A stretch of DNA of 53,323 bases from a virus. The notes under the pieces were generated by a model, which did no database searches, had not been told where the DNA came from, and saw only the letters and a list, made by a program, of their open reading frames with translations. The stretch is from positions 1 to 53,323 of IMG/VR virus record IMGVR_UViG_3300035179_000011; one strand, 5' to 3'. A program made the translations under genes and the position numbers. Below are positions 31,646-39,542 of the stretch, piece after piece (within the stretch, counting starts at the first letter, position 1; every line of letters begins with the position of its first letter).

Positions 31646-32112
31646 AAGGAGGACATAATTTTGGTAAATGCAAAAAATGTTCAAAAGTCCATGTATATCC
31701 AAAACCAAACTTGGGTAAATTTAAAATTCCAAAAAACAGAAAGTGCCAACATTGTCAGTCAAAAGATACATACAGAGGAACGACCAAATATGCGCATTGG
31801 CATACAAATCCCCTAGATAATAAAACGTACCTTTGTAGCAAATGCTATTCTAAGTTGTATGGGAATCCAAAATGGCGACAATATTTTAGACTAATGAGAT
31901 ATAGAGGAAAATTGATTTCTATAGACTTAGGAATAAGAAGAAACATCTGTGAATTTTGCGGAAAAAAAGAAGAAACACAACTACACCATATAAAATATGA
32001 TGATTCTGACATTCTTGCCTACACTGTAGAACTTTGTGCTTTTTGTCATGCTAAAGAACATGGATTTGGCACCGAAATCCGTCCTCCTCAGAGGCAGAAT
32101 AAAAATGTTTGA
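31642..32112 (+). CDS. HNH endonuclease with zinc ribbons
   Basis: GTG 31642 overlaps the polymerase stop. An N-terminal pair (CKKC, then CQHC) and a middle pair (CSKC) form zinc ribbons. The C-terminal third has CEFCGKKEETQLHH...CAFCHAKEH, the HNH catalytic/zinc pattern. Free-standing HNH genes next to polymerase genes are typical homing endonucleases. The target would be nearby polymerase or other replicon DNA. Alternatively it is packaging-related, as HNH near terminase can be. Confidence 0.75.
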   Translation: MKGGHNFGKCKKCSKVHVYPKPNLGKFKIPKNRKCQHCQSKDTYRGTTKYAHWHTNPLDNKTYLCSKCYSKLYGNPKWRQYFRLMRYRGKLISIDLGIRRNICEFCGKKEETQLHHIKYDDSDILAYTVELCAFCHAKEHGFGTEIRPPQRQNKNV

Positions 32113-32236
32113 AGTATTGTTGTGGTTAAGCGGTTGCTTCTTTGGATTAGGAATCGGAGTAATCATCGGCACAATCGCTGGAGCATCAACACACCACAAA
32201 TATGAAGAAAGAAATTGTAGGAGAAACAAAAAATGA
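32105..32236 (+). CDS. Small membrane protein, 43 residues
   Basis: ATG 32105 overlaps the HNH stop. One glycine-rich hydrophobic segment spans residues 3-27 (VLLWLSGCFFGLGIGVIIGTIAGA), followed by a polar tail (HHKYEERNCRRNKK). Resembles viral microproteins that act at the membrane; function unknown. Confidence 0.6.
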   Translation: MFEVLLWLSGCFFGLGIGVIIGTIAGASTHHKYEERNCRRNKK

Positions 32237-32469
32237 AAGAAAAAGAAAAATCGTGTTGCTTCACATGCCGACAATTAAGGTTTGGAGGATTCTTAGACAC
32301 CTTCGACGCTTGCGATTACATGTGTGAATATGAAATTAAAAACGAGAATGGAAAAATCGTGGGTGACGGAAGATCACGTTTGTTCTGCACGCACGGATTA
32401 ACTCCGAAACAAGTCACACAGAAACTCCGCAGAATGGGAACTCGATGTGAAAGGTGGAAAGAAAAATGA
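32233..32469 (+). CDS. Cys-rich protein, 78 residues
   Basis: Seven cysteines include CCFTC near the start, CDYMC near 28, then C near 52 and 72. The layout differs from the simple ribbons and might be a zinc knuckle plus partner site. It overlaps 32105-32236 and 32466-32897. Function unknown. Confidence 0.55.
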   Translation: MKEKEKSCCFTCRQLRFGGFLDTFDACDYMCEYEIKNENGKIVGDGRSRLFCTHGLTPKQVTQKLRRMGTRCERWKEK

Positions 32470-32897
32470 AAATTGGTTTTGATTTAGATGGCGTTCTGCT
32501 AACACAGAATTCAGTTGATATAGTGCTAACAAGAGAGAACGAACCAGCAAAAAGACTCTATTATGAAACACTACAACCACAACTAAATCCATGCATGTTC
32601 GCACACGACGCAGATAAACTCTTTATAATTACAGCACGCGAACAATCTTTGCAACAACTAACGAAAAAACAATGCGACAAGTTCTTTCCGAATATAACCC
32701 TCATACAAATTGCTGTGTCCCAATGGAAAAATGCTGACAAATGGCATGAATGGTTCGTTTCCGTTGCTAAAGCAAAAGCGGAAGTAATCAACCAACTTGG
32801 ATTGGACGTTTATTTTGAGGATATGCCGATTACCGTAGAAAAATTACGTGAACTTTGTAAAAAATGTAAAATCATTCAATATGGTGGTAGAATATGA
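32466..32897 (+). CDS. HAD-superfamily phosphatase, 5'-nucleotidase-like
   Basis: Starts MKIGFDLDGVLL (catalytic DxD at D6/D8), with IITAREQS (motif II threonine) and LDVYFEDMP (motif IV acidic residues), the order seen in HAD 5'(3')-nucleotidases. The length of 143 residues is compact. ATG 32466 is chosen because it overlaps the previous stop. It may clear nucleotide monophosphates or modified nucleotides; with 32894-33211 it suggests nucleotide-pool control. Confidence 0.75.
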   Translation: MKIGFDLDGVLLTQNSVDIVLTRENEPAKRLYYETLQPQLNPCMFAHDADKLFIITAREQSLQQLTKKQCDKFFPNITLIQIAVSQWKNADKWHEWFVSVAKAKAEVINQLGLDVYFEDMPITVEKLRELCKKCKIIQYGGRI

Positions 32898-33211
32898 CGA
32901 GAAGCAAAAGGTTTGACGAATTAGTAGAAGAAATAAAAAAGCTCCATGAAATGAAAAACAGGGATTACGCTGAAGAACAGGATGCCCTTAGTAACTTTCG
33001 CATTTCTGAACGTTTCAACATTCCCGCATGGAAAGGCTGTCTCGTACGAATCAGCGACAAGTTCAGCCGAATCTGTCAACTAGCCACTAAAGCCGAGCCA
33101 GCAGTAAAAAGCGAAACCATCATTGACACGCTGAAAGACCTTGCAACGTATTCTCTAATTTGCATCGAACTCTATGAACAATGGCAAGGGGCAGAGGCGA
33201 ATCCAACATGA
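32894..33211 (+). CDS. DUF1599/MazG-like nucleotide-modification-associated protein
   Basis: The sequence KNRDYAEEQDALSNFR, followed by WKGCLVRISDKFSRICQL and DTLKDLATYSLICIELYE, matches the pattern of DUF1599 (nucleotide modification associated domain 1), an all-alpha MazG-like family with conserved acidic and Lys/Arg residues. These are thought to hydrolyse or handle non-standard nucleotides. It overlaps the HAD phosphatase by four bases, a strong functional hint. Confidence 0.7.
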   Translation: MTRSKRFDELVEEIKKLHEMKNRDYAEEQDALSNFRISERFNIPAWKGCLVRISDKFSRICQLATKAEPAVKSETIIDTLKDLATYSLICIELYEQWQGAEANPT

Positions 33212-33462
33212 ACTTCATCTTCTATATCACCGTCCAAAGCCCCGAACAATTACACAGAGAAATCGTGGATGTAATTGAAGAATGGTTTCCAAAGAAAGAC
33301 TGGATACAAAGCATCGCCAATATCCAACAAGTTCCTCAAGTAGAAGAGGAAGAAACAAAAAAGGGCAAAAAAAGGAAACTGCAACTCACGTTCGAAGTGA
33401 CAGCCGAAATTTATTCGCGAACACTCAAAAACTTGGTGTTTAAAATTGGACGTACAAACTGA
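33208..33462 (+). CDS. Hypothetical alpha/beta protein, 84 residues
   Basis: ATG 33208 overlaps the previous stop, and the frame ends at 33462. Strand-helix-strand (FIFYITVQ, EQLHREIVDVIEEWF, LQLTFEVTAEIY) with a basic loop (KKGKKRKLQ). No family recognised. It may work with the adjacent putative metallopeptidase. Confidence 0.55.
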   Translation: MNFIFYITVQSPEQLHREIVDVIEEWFPKKDWIQSIANIQQVPQVEEEETKKGKKRKLQLTFEVTAEIYSRTLKNLVFKIGRTN

Positions 33463-33868
33463 ACTAGAAATAGTCCTGAACAAGTTGCAAATCCGCTACG
33501 GCAGAGGCAAAGAACTGCACGTCGAGTGGAAGCCCTGCACCAAAAAAGAAAGCGAAAGTTTGGGCAAAACGATGGAACTTCGCGGCGAAGTAAACAAGGA
33601 AAACCGCATGATCTACATTTACGACCGCGACTATGAAGAAGCCGTTCACACGCTCGTGCACGAGTTCTTCGAATACGTTTTCGACTTGCACCTGATTAGC
33701 CCATACGTTACCCTCTACAACCAAATGCAGAAAGCCATGGAACAGTCGTTCATGGAAAACGAATATTATAACAAAGAAGCCATAATCGAAATTTTCACCG
33801 AACTTGAAGTCAAAAAAATGAAGGAAAATAAGGAGGTAAAGAAAAATGAAAAACCTACAAAAAATTGA
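33446..33868 (+). CDS. Putative metallopeptidase-like protein, 140 residues
   Basis: TTG 33446 opens the frame and overlaps the previous gene. The key motif is TLVHEFFEYVFD (HExxE, near residue 73), which resembles minimal gluzincin-like zinc sites; no third ligand is certain. Before it, MIYIYDRDYEEA is a strand-helix run as in small zincins. It could be a structural zinc protein rather than a protease. Confidence 0.5.
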   Translation: MDVQTELEIVLNKLQIRYGRGKELHVEWKPCTKKESESLGKTMELRGEVNKENRMIYIYDRDYEEAVHTLVHEFFEYVFDLHLISPYVTLYNQMQKAMEQSFMENEYYNKEAIIEIFTELEVKKMKENKEVKKNEKPTKN

Positions 33869-34373
33869 GCGAAACATAAAACACATAGAAAACATTCTCG
33901 CGTCGGAAAAAGAGAAGAAATTTGAAGAACTAATCAAACACTACACAGCCCTCTATCCGCGCCTCAAACAAAGACCTGAACAGTACCAACTTCTCGAACA
34001 AATGTTGAAACTGTACGTCCACATCGAATATGATTTGTGGACGCAACTCGAAATACTCTTCAAAAATGAAGACAAAGAAAAGTACCGCCGACTAATGAGT
34101 ATTGCCTTAAAGGTTATGCAGCAGTGGGATAGAACAATGAGCAAACTAGGATTCACGTTCACGGCACAGCCCTACATTCCAAGAGCAGAAAACAAATCTT
34201 ACGATCCGAAGGCAGTGGTAGACCTTCAAGACCGTGTGGACAAAATGATTGAACAAGCCAAAGAAGGCATTGAGAAAACAAGTGAAACTGAAACGCAACC
34301 TGAACCCGAAGAAATCCCCATACATATTCGCAAAAAGAAAAAGAAGGAATCTTTCAATGGAGAAGGAAATTGA
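33846..34373 (+). CDS. Putative terminase small subunit
   Basis: Helical protein of 175 residues, with a repeated helix pattern (QLLEQMLKLYVHIEYDLWTQLEI, MSIALKVMQQWDRTMSKLGF) similar to P27-family small terminases, and an acidic/basic C-terminal tail (HIRKKKKKESF). It lies one small gene upstream of the large subunit. The role, DNA recognition for packaging, is inferred from position. Confidence 0.5.
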   Translation: MKNLQKIERNIKHIENILASEKEKKFEELIKHYTALYPRLKQRPEQYQLLEQMLKLYVHIEYDLWTQLEILFKNEDKEKYRRLMSIALKVMQQWDRTMSKLGFTFTAQPYIPRAENKSYDPKAVVDLQDRVDKMIEQAKEGIEKTSETETQPEPEEIPIHIRKKKKKESFNGEGN

Positions 34374-34479
34374 GGAAGAAGTCCATCATGTCTGTCCTAA
34401 ATGCGGGCACAAATGGACGACAGTAGAAATCATAATTGTGGAAATTGAGCCAGCAGAATACGATGGTGAACCCGACTAA
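34357..34479 (+). CDS. Zinc-knuckle microprotein between terminase genes, 40 residues
   Basis: The start ATG 34357 overlaps the small terminase gene, and the stop overlaps the large terminase start (TAATG). The single CPKCGHKW knuckle is flanked by acidic residues. With only two cysteines it may complete a zinc site in a dimer. Function unknown; probably packaging-linked. Confidence 0.5.
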   Translation: MEKEIEEEVHHVCPKCGHKWTTVEIIIVEIEPAEYDGEPD

Positions 34480-36020
34480 TGAAAGGATTCATGCCGTTAG
34501 CCGAAATCTTGCAAAACGTTAAAGAAGGCAGATTTGACTCTGAAGATTTAATCGAATTAAGTCCTTTCAACATTTGTTTGTTCGCCCATACTATGTTGAA
34601 GCTACCGTTTAGCCGTTTCAGCCCAAATCAAGAACGAATACTCGAAACCTTTGATAATCCAGCCAATCGCTATAAAGAACTGCTTTTAACATGCGGAAGA
34701 AAAAGCGGGAAAACAACTATGAGTGCAATCTTCATTCTCAACAGCATCTACAGAATCTTGACACAAATCGACAATCCACAACAGCACTATGGCTTAATGC
34801 CGAAAGAACGCATATACTTCATACTTGTAGGAACAAAACGGGAACAAGTCCAGAACGTCAGTTTCGACTACGTAAAAAGCCTAGCCAAAAGCTCGCCTTA
34901 CCTACGCAACTTCATCGCCAACGAAACAGCAGACGAACTTGTGTTCGAAAAGAACCTTGTGGTGCACTGCCAATCTTCAAGCGCACGGGGCGGAAGAGGA
35001 CTAAGCACTCATACAATAGTATTCGACGAAATCGCCCATTTCCTAGACAACCGAGGAAATCTTAGCGGCACAGAGGTCTACTACGCGTTGATGCCCAACT
35101 TAAAACCGCTTGCACCCGACAGTCGTTCAGTCTTAATCAGTAGTCCCGCAGGAAAACAGGGTATATTCTGGGAACTCTTCAGGGCAGGCGAGCACGTCCA
35201 TACAATGCAAGAGACTCCAGAGGCTGGCGAAGAAGCGTGGCGGTGCGTGTTCCAGTACCCGACTTGGAATTTAAATCCGAAATTGCAGTTCCAGTGTATC
35301 ACTTGTCAAAAAGATAAGAAAACAGAGTGCAACCTGTCTTGCCCTAGCTACGAGTTGAGCATAGACTACAGAGGAAACCCAGAGAAGTTCGAAATGGAGT
35401 ACGGCGCGATGTTCTGTGATACTGTGGATGCCGCTCTCAACGCCGAAAATGTCCAGAGATGCGCGAGTGGACGAACAATAGACATAATCACAGAAGACAA
35501 GAAGACACCCCGCATGTTAAGCCTTGACCCAGCACTCAGCGGAAACAGTTATGCATTATCCATGGGGCACCAAGAAGGCAACTTGGACGTTGTAGACCTT
35601 ATCAAGTACTGGCGTGGAGATCGTGATTTTCCTATTAAAATCAACATTGTTGAAGATTTCATTGAGAAACTTTACAAACAGTTCTACATTACGCACATAA
35701 TCATAGACCAATATCAATCGGCAAGCACCGTGCAACGTCTCCAAGAAAAAGGCATACCAATTTACATGGTCAATGTAACGCAGAAATATAATCAAATGGC
35801 GTATGAGTATCTCATCAACCGCATTAACATGGGTACATTCGTTTTTCCACATCACCGAGAGGCAATTAACGAATTAATATTCTTGCAAAGAAAACAATCG
35901 GGAAAAAGCGTTAGATACGAGGCTGCAATTGGAAGTCAGGACGACATAAGTGACACGTTCGCGAGGCTTATATATACTTTGGACACAGAATCAGGCAAGA
36001 AATTGCATGTGGGGTTCTAA
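34479..36020 (+). CDS. terL: Terminase large subunit
   Basis: Walker A is CGRKSGKTT at 72-80 and Walker B is IVFDEIAH at 180-187, with DE as catalytic pair. Nuclease acidic residues appear in SLDPALSG (near 351), HIIIDQY (near 405) and SQDDISD (near 490), the RNase H-like set. A cysteine cluster (CITCQKDKKTECNLSC) separates the domains, an unusual zinc-like insertion. The 513-residue protein powers DNA packaging through the portal. Confidence 0.88.
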   Translation: MKGFMPLAEILQNVKEGRFDSEDLIELSPFNICLFAHTMLKLPFSRFSPNQERILETFDNPANRYKELLLTCGRKSGKTTMSAIFILNSIYRILTQIDNPQQHYGLMPKERIYFILVGTKREQVQNVSFDYVKSLAKSSPYLRNFIANETADELVFEKNLVVHCQSSSARGGRGLSTHTIVFDEIAHFLDNRGNLSGTEVYYALMPNLKPLAPDSRSVLISSPAGKQGIFWELFRAGEHVHTMQETPEAGEEAWRCVFQYPTWNLNPKLQFQCITCQKDKKTECNLSCPSYELSIDYRGNPEKFEMEYGAMFCDTVDAALNAENVQRCASGRTIDIITEDKKTPRMLSLDPALSGNSYALSMGHQEGNLDVVDLIKYWRGDRDFPIKINIVEDFIEKLYKQFYITHIIIDQYQSASTVQRLQEKGIPIYMVNVTQKYNQMAYEYLINRINMGTFVFPHHREAINELIFLQRKQSGKSVRYEAAIGSQDDISDTFARLIYTLDTESGKKLHVGF

Positions 36021-36021
36021 A

Positions 36022-36687
36022 ATGCCTTATAAAGATATAGAAAAAAGAAGAGAGTATAGCAAAGAATACACAGAACGATATAAACAAACACATCCAGAAT
36101 GGAACAAAAAAGAGAAACAAAAACAGAGAATACACAAACTATGGTTTGGACAAAACAACAAAGGAAAGAAAAGTAGACTTCGGCGAATAGAGATACTAAC
36201 AAAATTAGGTGGTTGTTGTATAATTGGTTACGAGACTGAGCCGTTCGAACTTGTCGGACACCACCCATTCAAAATTGAAAACAATCCTGAGTTTATGATT
36301 TGTTTATGTCACAAGCATCACTTTGAATTATTCCATAAGCCTACCGCAAAACAACTAAAAATTCTTACAGAAGGAAGAAAAAAAAGATGGCTAAACAATA
36401 GAGGAAAAACTGTTAGTTGTGCTAACTGCGGAAAAGAAATTTACAGACGGCAATGGCAATTGAAACGAAATAAAACTCATTGTTGTTCTTACAAATGTCA
36501 CATCGAATATCAAAGAAAACAAGGGGCGATACACCCCCAGCCAAAATTAGGAAAATATGTTCATTGTGCTAACTGTGGAAAAGAAATTTACAGACATCGA
36601 CGGGAATTGAAACGAAATAAAAATCATTATTGTTCCTATAAATGCCACAGCGAATATCGAAGAAAACGAGGGACGGAAAAAATTTGA
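36022..36687 (+). CDS. HNH-type endonuclease with duplicated zinc-finger tail
   Basis: ATG 36022 begins just after the terminase. Residues about 60-115 carry HHPFKIENNP...CHKHHFELFH, a degenerate HNH/treble-clef core. Then a 60-codon spaced tandem duplication follows: SCANCGKEIYRR...CSYKCHIEY and HCANCGKEIYRH...CSYKCHSEY, two copies about 60 residues apart. Probably a mobile homing nuclease that sits next to the terminase; DNA recognition by the fingers is likely. Recent duplication is suggested by high identity. Confidence 0.65.
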   Translation: MPYKDIEKRREYSKEYTERYKQTHPEWNKKEKQKQRIHKLWFGQNNKGKKSRLRRIEILTKLGGCCIIGYETEPFELVGHHPFKIENNPEFMICLCHKHHFELFHKPTAKQLKILTEGRKKRWLNNRGKTVSCANCGKEIYRRQWQLKRNKTHCCSYKCHIEYQRKQGAIHPQPKLGKYVHCANCGKEIYRHRRELKRNKNHYCSYKCHSEYRRKRGTEKI

Positions 36688-36893
36688 AAGTTAAACTTCA
36701 ACTCTGGAAAAGCACATCATGGCAATGCCCCAATTGCAAATCTAAAGAATTTTGGATTGAAGTTGAAAGCCGAGTTTCGCAATTAGCAAACAGCCCATTC
36801 ACCAGCGAACTCGTCAAGCGCGTGCGAATCGTGTGCAAAAACTGTGGAAAAAGGTTTGAAAATAGTGAATTGTTGAAAAGGGAAAACAAATGA
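36684..36893 (+). CDS. Zinc-ribbon protein, 69 residues
   Basis: TTG at 36684 overlaps the previous stop (TTTGA) and gives LKVKLQLWKSTSWQCPNCK. The second knuckle CKNCGKRF lies about 38 residues later. It has a beta-strand between, typical of a two-strand ribbon. Function unknown. Confidence 0.55.
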   Translation: MKVKLQLWKSTSWQCPNCKSKEFWIEVESRVSQLANSPFTSELVKRVRIVCKNCGKRFENSELLKRENK

Positions 36894-37141
36894 CCGCCCA
36901 AAAAGACCTGTTAAAAATTCTACGAGAACAAACAGAAAGAATGAGAATTGACGTGGAAAATTTGTTCGCCGACATTGATAAACTACACGAATTTGTCTCA
37001 ATACAATATGATTTATTCCTTAAAAGAGAAACAGAATATGAAATACGAAGGAAAAAAGAAACGTCAGGCGCGTTCTATAGTCCAAAACTTGACGGTGTAA
37101 GGCATAGACAAAAACTTTCCTACAGAAGGGAAAAAGAATGA
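36890..37141 (+). CDS. Coiled-coil protein, 83 residues
   Basis: Residues about 3-45 form heptad-like helix (LLKILREQTERMRIDVENLFADIDKL), then a charged basic tail. It overlaps neighbours by four bases on both sides. Function unknown; may be a partner of packaging proteins. Confidence 0.55.
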   Translation: MTAQKDLLKILREQTERMRIDVENLFADIDKLHEFVSIQYDLFLKRETEYEIRRKKETSGAFYSPKLDGVRHRQKLSYRREKE

Positions 37142-37296
37142 TTAGAAATTTACTGAAAGAACTCGCCATTGGAGACTGCCAAAACGCCACGGCTGACATC
37201 ATAGAAACCATATTGAACCACGAGTTCATCCACGAAGTTCTGCACAGAGTAATAGACAAGAAAACGACAAGCTATTTCATTGGTTTCAAGACGTAG
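37138..37296 (+). CDS. Hypothetical helical protein, 52 residues
   Basis: Starts MIRNLLKELAIGDCQNATADII at 37138, overlapping the previous stop, and ends at 37296. It is mostly helical with a His-rich part (HEFIHEVLH). No recognised family. Confidence 0.5.
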   Translation: MIRNLLKELAIGDCQNATADIIETILNHEFIHEVLHRVIDKKTTSYFIGFKT

Positions 37297-37318
37297 ACGA
37301 AAATGGATGCGTGAAAAT

Positions 37319-37690
37319 ATGATTGAAAATTGGCTTAAAAAACTCCACAACTTGCTAGAAAAAATCTATCGGCTCAACTACCACCGCCTCAGACTCAAGC
37401 TGAAAAAGAACCCCCGCGACCAAGTGTGCGAATGTTGTAATTTCCACGGATGGACAAACATCCACCACTGGCGATACGCTTACACCTACACGCAGATCAG
37501 AGACAACAACGCCCTTGCCTTAGAGAACACAACCGAACTTTGTTTCCCCTGTCATCTAATCGGCAACGCCATGCGAATACTCTTCGAAAAAGACCCACAT
37601 TTACAGTTAAAAACGAGTGAAAAAACAATGTCAAAATTACTGAAATTACGAGAAAAAGCGTTGAAAACGGGTGCAAAAAATGAAAAATGA
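37319..37690 (+). CDS. HNH endonuclease-like protein, about 124 residues
   Basis: I use ATG 37319 after GCGTGAAAAT; the frame extends upstream to 37280 but overlaps another gene. CECCNFHGW, TNIHHWRY and CFPCHL with asparagine between give the HNH pattern (CxxC, HH, N, CxxCH). It is the third HNH-type gene in this 6-kb region, suggesting repeated entry of mobile nucleases or a packaging nuclease. Confidence 0.6.
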   Translation: MIENWLKKLHNLLEKIYRLNYHRLRLKLKKNPRDQVCECCNFHGWTNIHHWRYAYTYTQIRDNNALALENTTELCFPCHLIGNAMRILFEKDPHLQLKTSEKTMSKLLKLREKALKTGAKNEK

Positions 37691-37997
37691 CAAGAAACTT
37701 GCAAATACAACAGTCAAAGGCATAGAAAACCCGAAAATGAGCACGAAACAGCTCCATGACGCATTAATGAAACAATTAGATAGTATGCAAACAATGATCG
37801 CAAGTCTTGATTCGAGAGAAAGACTGTTACAAAAAATGTTTGAACGACTCGACCAGAAAGTGGACGATTTGATAAAAGAACGGGCAAGGGACGACACGCA
37901 ACAAACTGAAGCCAAGGGCGACCTCAAGTGGATGGCAGCCACGATTATTTCGATAGCCTTGTTCATCGTGTCAACGATAATAAACGCGGTGAAATAA
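37680..37997 (+). CDS. Coiled-coil tail-anchored membrane protein, XhlA-like
   Basis: ATG 37680 follows GGGTGCAAAA. A long heptad helix (residues about 40-82, RLLQKMFERLDQKVDDLIKE) leads into a C-terminal hydrophobic segment (MAATIISIALFIVSTIINAV), the layout of XhlA-type haemolysin/lysis proteins. A lysis or membrane-tethering function is possible; no holin/lysin pair is next to it, though a four-helix protein lies at 28782. Confidence 0.55.
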   Translation: MKNDKKLANTTVKGIENPKMSTKQLHDALMKQLDSMQTMIASLDSRERLLQKMFERLDQKVDDLIKERARDDTQQTEAKGDLKWMAATIISIALFIVSTIINAVK

Positions 37998-39542
37998 ATG
38001 GGCGAAATAGATTCGTGGATAGGAAAAATACACTGTGGCGACGCTACAGAAGTGTTAAAACGTGTTCCAGCGGAGTCCATCGACTGCATAGCCACAGACC
38101 CGCCCTACGGATATTCATTCATGGGCAAAGAGTGGGATAAAGCTGTGCCTAGCGTTGAAATATGGAAACAGTGCTGCCGCGTGCTCAAAGACGGATCATT
38201 CATGTTCGTAATGAGTTCACCAAGACAAGACGTATTAAGCCAAATGATTGTTAGATTAGGGCAGGCGGGATTTGAAACTGGATTCACAAGCATTTACTGG
38301 GCTTACGCAAGCGGATTTCCAAAAGCTATGAATGTAAGCAAAGCAGTAGACAAGAAACTTGGAGCTAAACGAGAGGTATTAGGAATATCACCTAATTGGC
38401 GTGAGAGCAAACGAGATAGAGAGAAATTCGGTTCAATGGAAGTTCGTGGTAAAAATGCTGGATTGATTTTAGGTGAACCTGTAACCGAAGAAGCCAAAGC
38501 TCTTGACGGCTCTTATGGCGGTTTCCAGCCTAAACCCGCAGTAGAAATCATCATTGTCTGCATGAAACCGTTAAGCGAGAAAACTTATGTTGAGCAAGCG
38601 TTGAAGAATGGGAAAGGCGTGACGTGGCTGGATGATTGCAGAATACCGATTGTTGATAAAAAAGATTTAGATGAGTATGAGTTTAATCGTAGAGGTTATC
38701 ATGAAAGAGCAAATCCAAATTCAGAGCATCCTTATGAAGGTGGATGGAAACCAAGAACTGTTGAGGTTACACAATCGGAAGGTCGTTTTCCCGCCAACTT
38801 GCTTGTAAGCGATGACATGTTGAATGATGGAAAGATAAGTAAATCGAAAGCGGGAGTTAGAAGTAATAAGAATACACCGAGTATTTTGAAGAAAGGGTTT
38901 GAAGGAGTTCCAAAAGACATTTATTCTGGTTGTGATGATTCTGGCAGTTTCAGTCGTTACTTCGACTTGGACAAGTGGTTTGAGAAGACTATAGAGAAGT
39001 TGCCTGAAGACGTTAAGAAGACGTTTCCGTTTCTGATTTGTCCAAAAGCGAGCAAAAGCGAGCGGAATAAGGGGTGTGAAAATCTTAAACCAGAATTTAC
39101 TACAGACCAAAACAAATGGAGTGAAAATGACTATCGTAAAGGAAAGGGTGAAAAAACAACAAAACCGAAGGGCAATTTTCATCCAACCGTTAAGCCTCTG
39201 AAACTCATGTCTTATTTGGTTACGTTGGGCAGTCGTGAAGGCGACGTGGTTCTTGATCCTTTTGTCGGCAGTGGAACGACGTGTATCGCTGCAAAGTTAC
39301 TCGCCCGCAAATGGTTCGGTATTGAATGGAACTTTGAATACTGCCAAATAGCGAGTGCCCGACTTGAAAACTGCGAAATCGTGCAATACGATAAGCACGA
39401 CAAGCAAGTTGTTGCCCCGCCAAAAGTCAAACTTGAAGCGACAGTCCAACACGACATGTGCACTTACAGCGGCAACTGCCCATATAAAAACAACGATGGA
39501 AACTGCACTTACACACATGATTGTAAGGAGAAGAGAAAATGA
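37998..39542 (+). CDS. Beta-class DNA methyltransferase (N4-C or N6-A)
   Basis: The catalytic TDPPYG (D34-Y37) comes first and the S-adenosylmethionine site DPFVGSGTT is near residue 419, the order of beta-class enzymes. At 514 residues it is long, with a target recognition region of about 250 residues between. The C-terminus adds a Cys-rich tail (DMCTYSGNCPYKN, DGNCTYTHDCKE), perhaps a zinc finger. Probably modifies viral DNA to escape host restriction; no cognate restriction enzyme is adjacent. Confidence 0.8.
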   Translation: MGEIDSWIGKIHCGDATEVLKRVPAESIDCIATDPPYGYSFMGKEWDKAVPSVEIWKQCCRVLKDGSFMFVMSSPRQDVLSQMIVRLGQAGFETGFTSIYWAYASGFPKAMNVSKAVDKKLGAKREVLGISPNWRESKRDREKFGSMEVRGKNAGLILGEPVTEEAKALDGSYGGFQPKPAVEIIIVCMKPLSEKTYVEQALKNGKGVTWLDDCRIPIVDKKDLDEYEFNRRGYHERANPNSEHPYEGGWKPRTVEVTQSEGRFPANLLVSDDMLNDGKISKSKAGVRSNKNTPSILKKGFEGVPKDIYSGCDDSGSFSRYFDLDKWFEKTIEKLPEDVKKTFPFLICPKASKSERNKGCENLKPEFTTDQNKWSENDYRKGKGEKTTKPKGNFHPTVKPLKLMSYLVTLGSREGDVVLDPFVGSGTTCIAAKLLARKWFGIEWNFEYCQIASARLENCEIVQYDKHDKQVVAPPKVKLEATVQHDMCTYSGNCPYKNNDGNCTYTHDCKEKRK

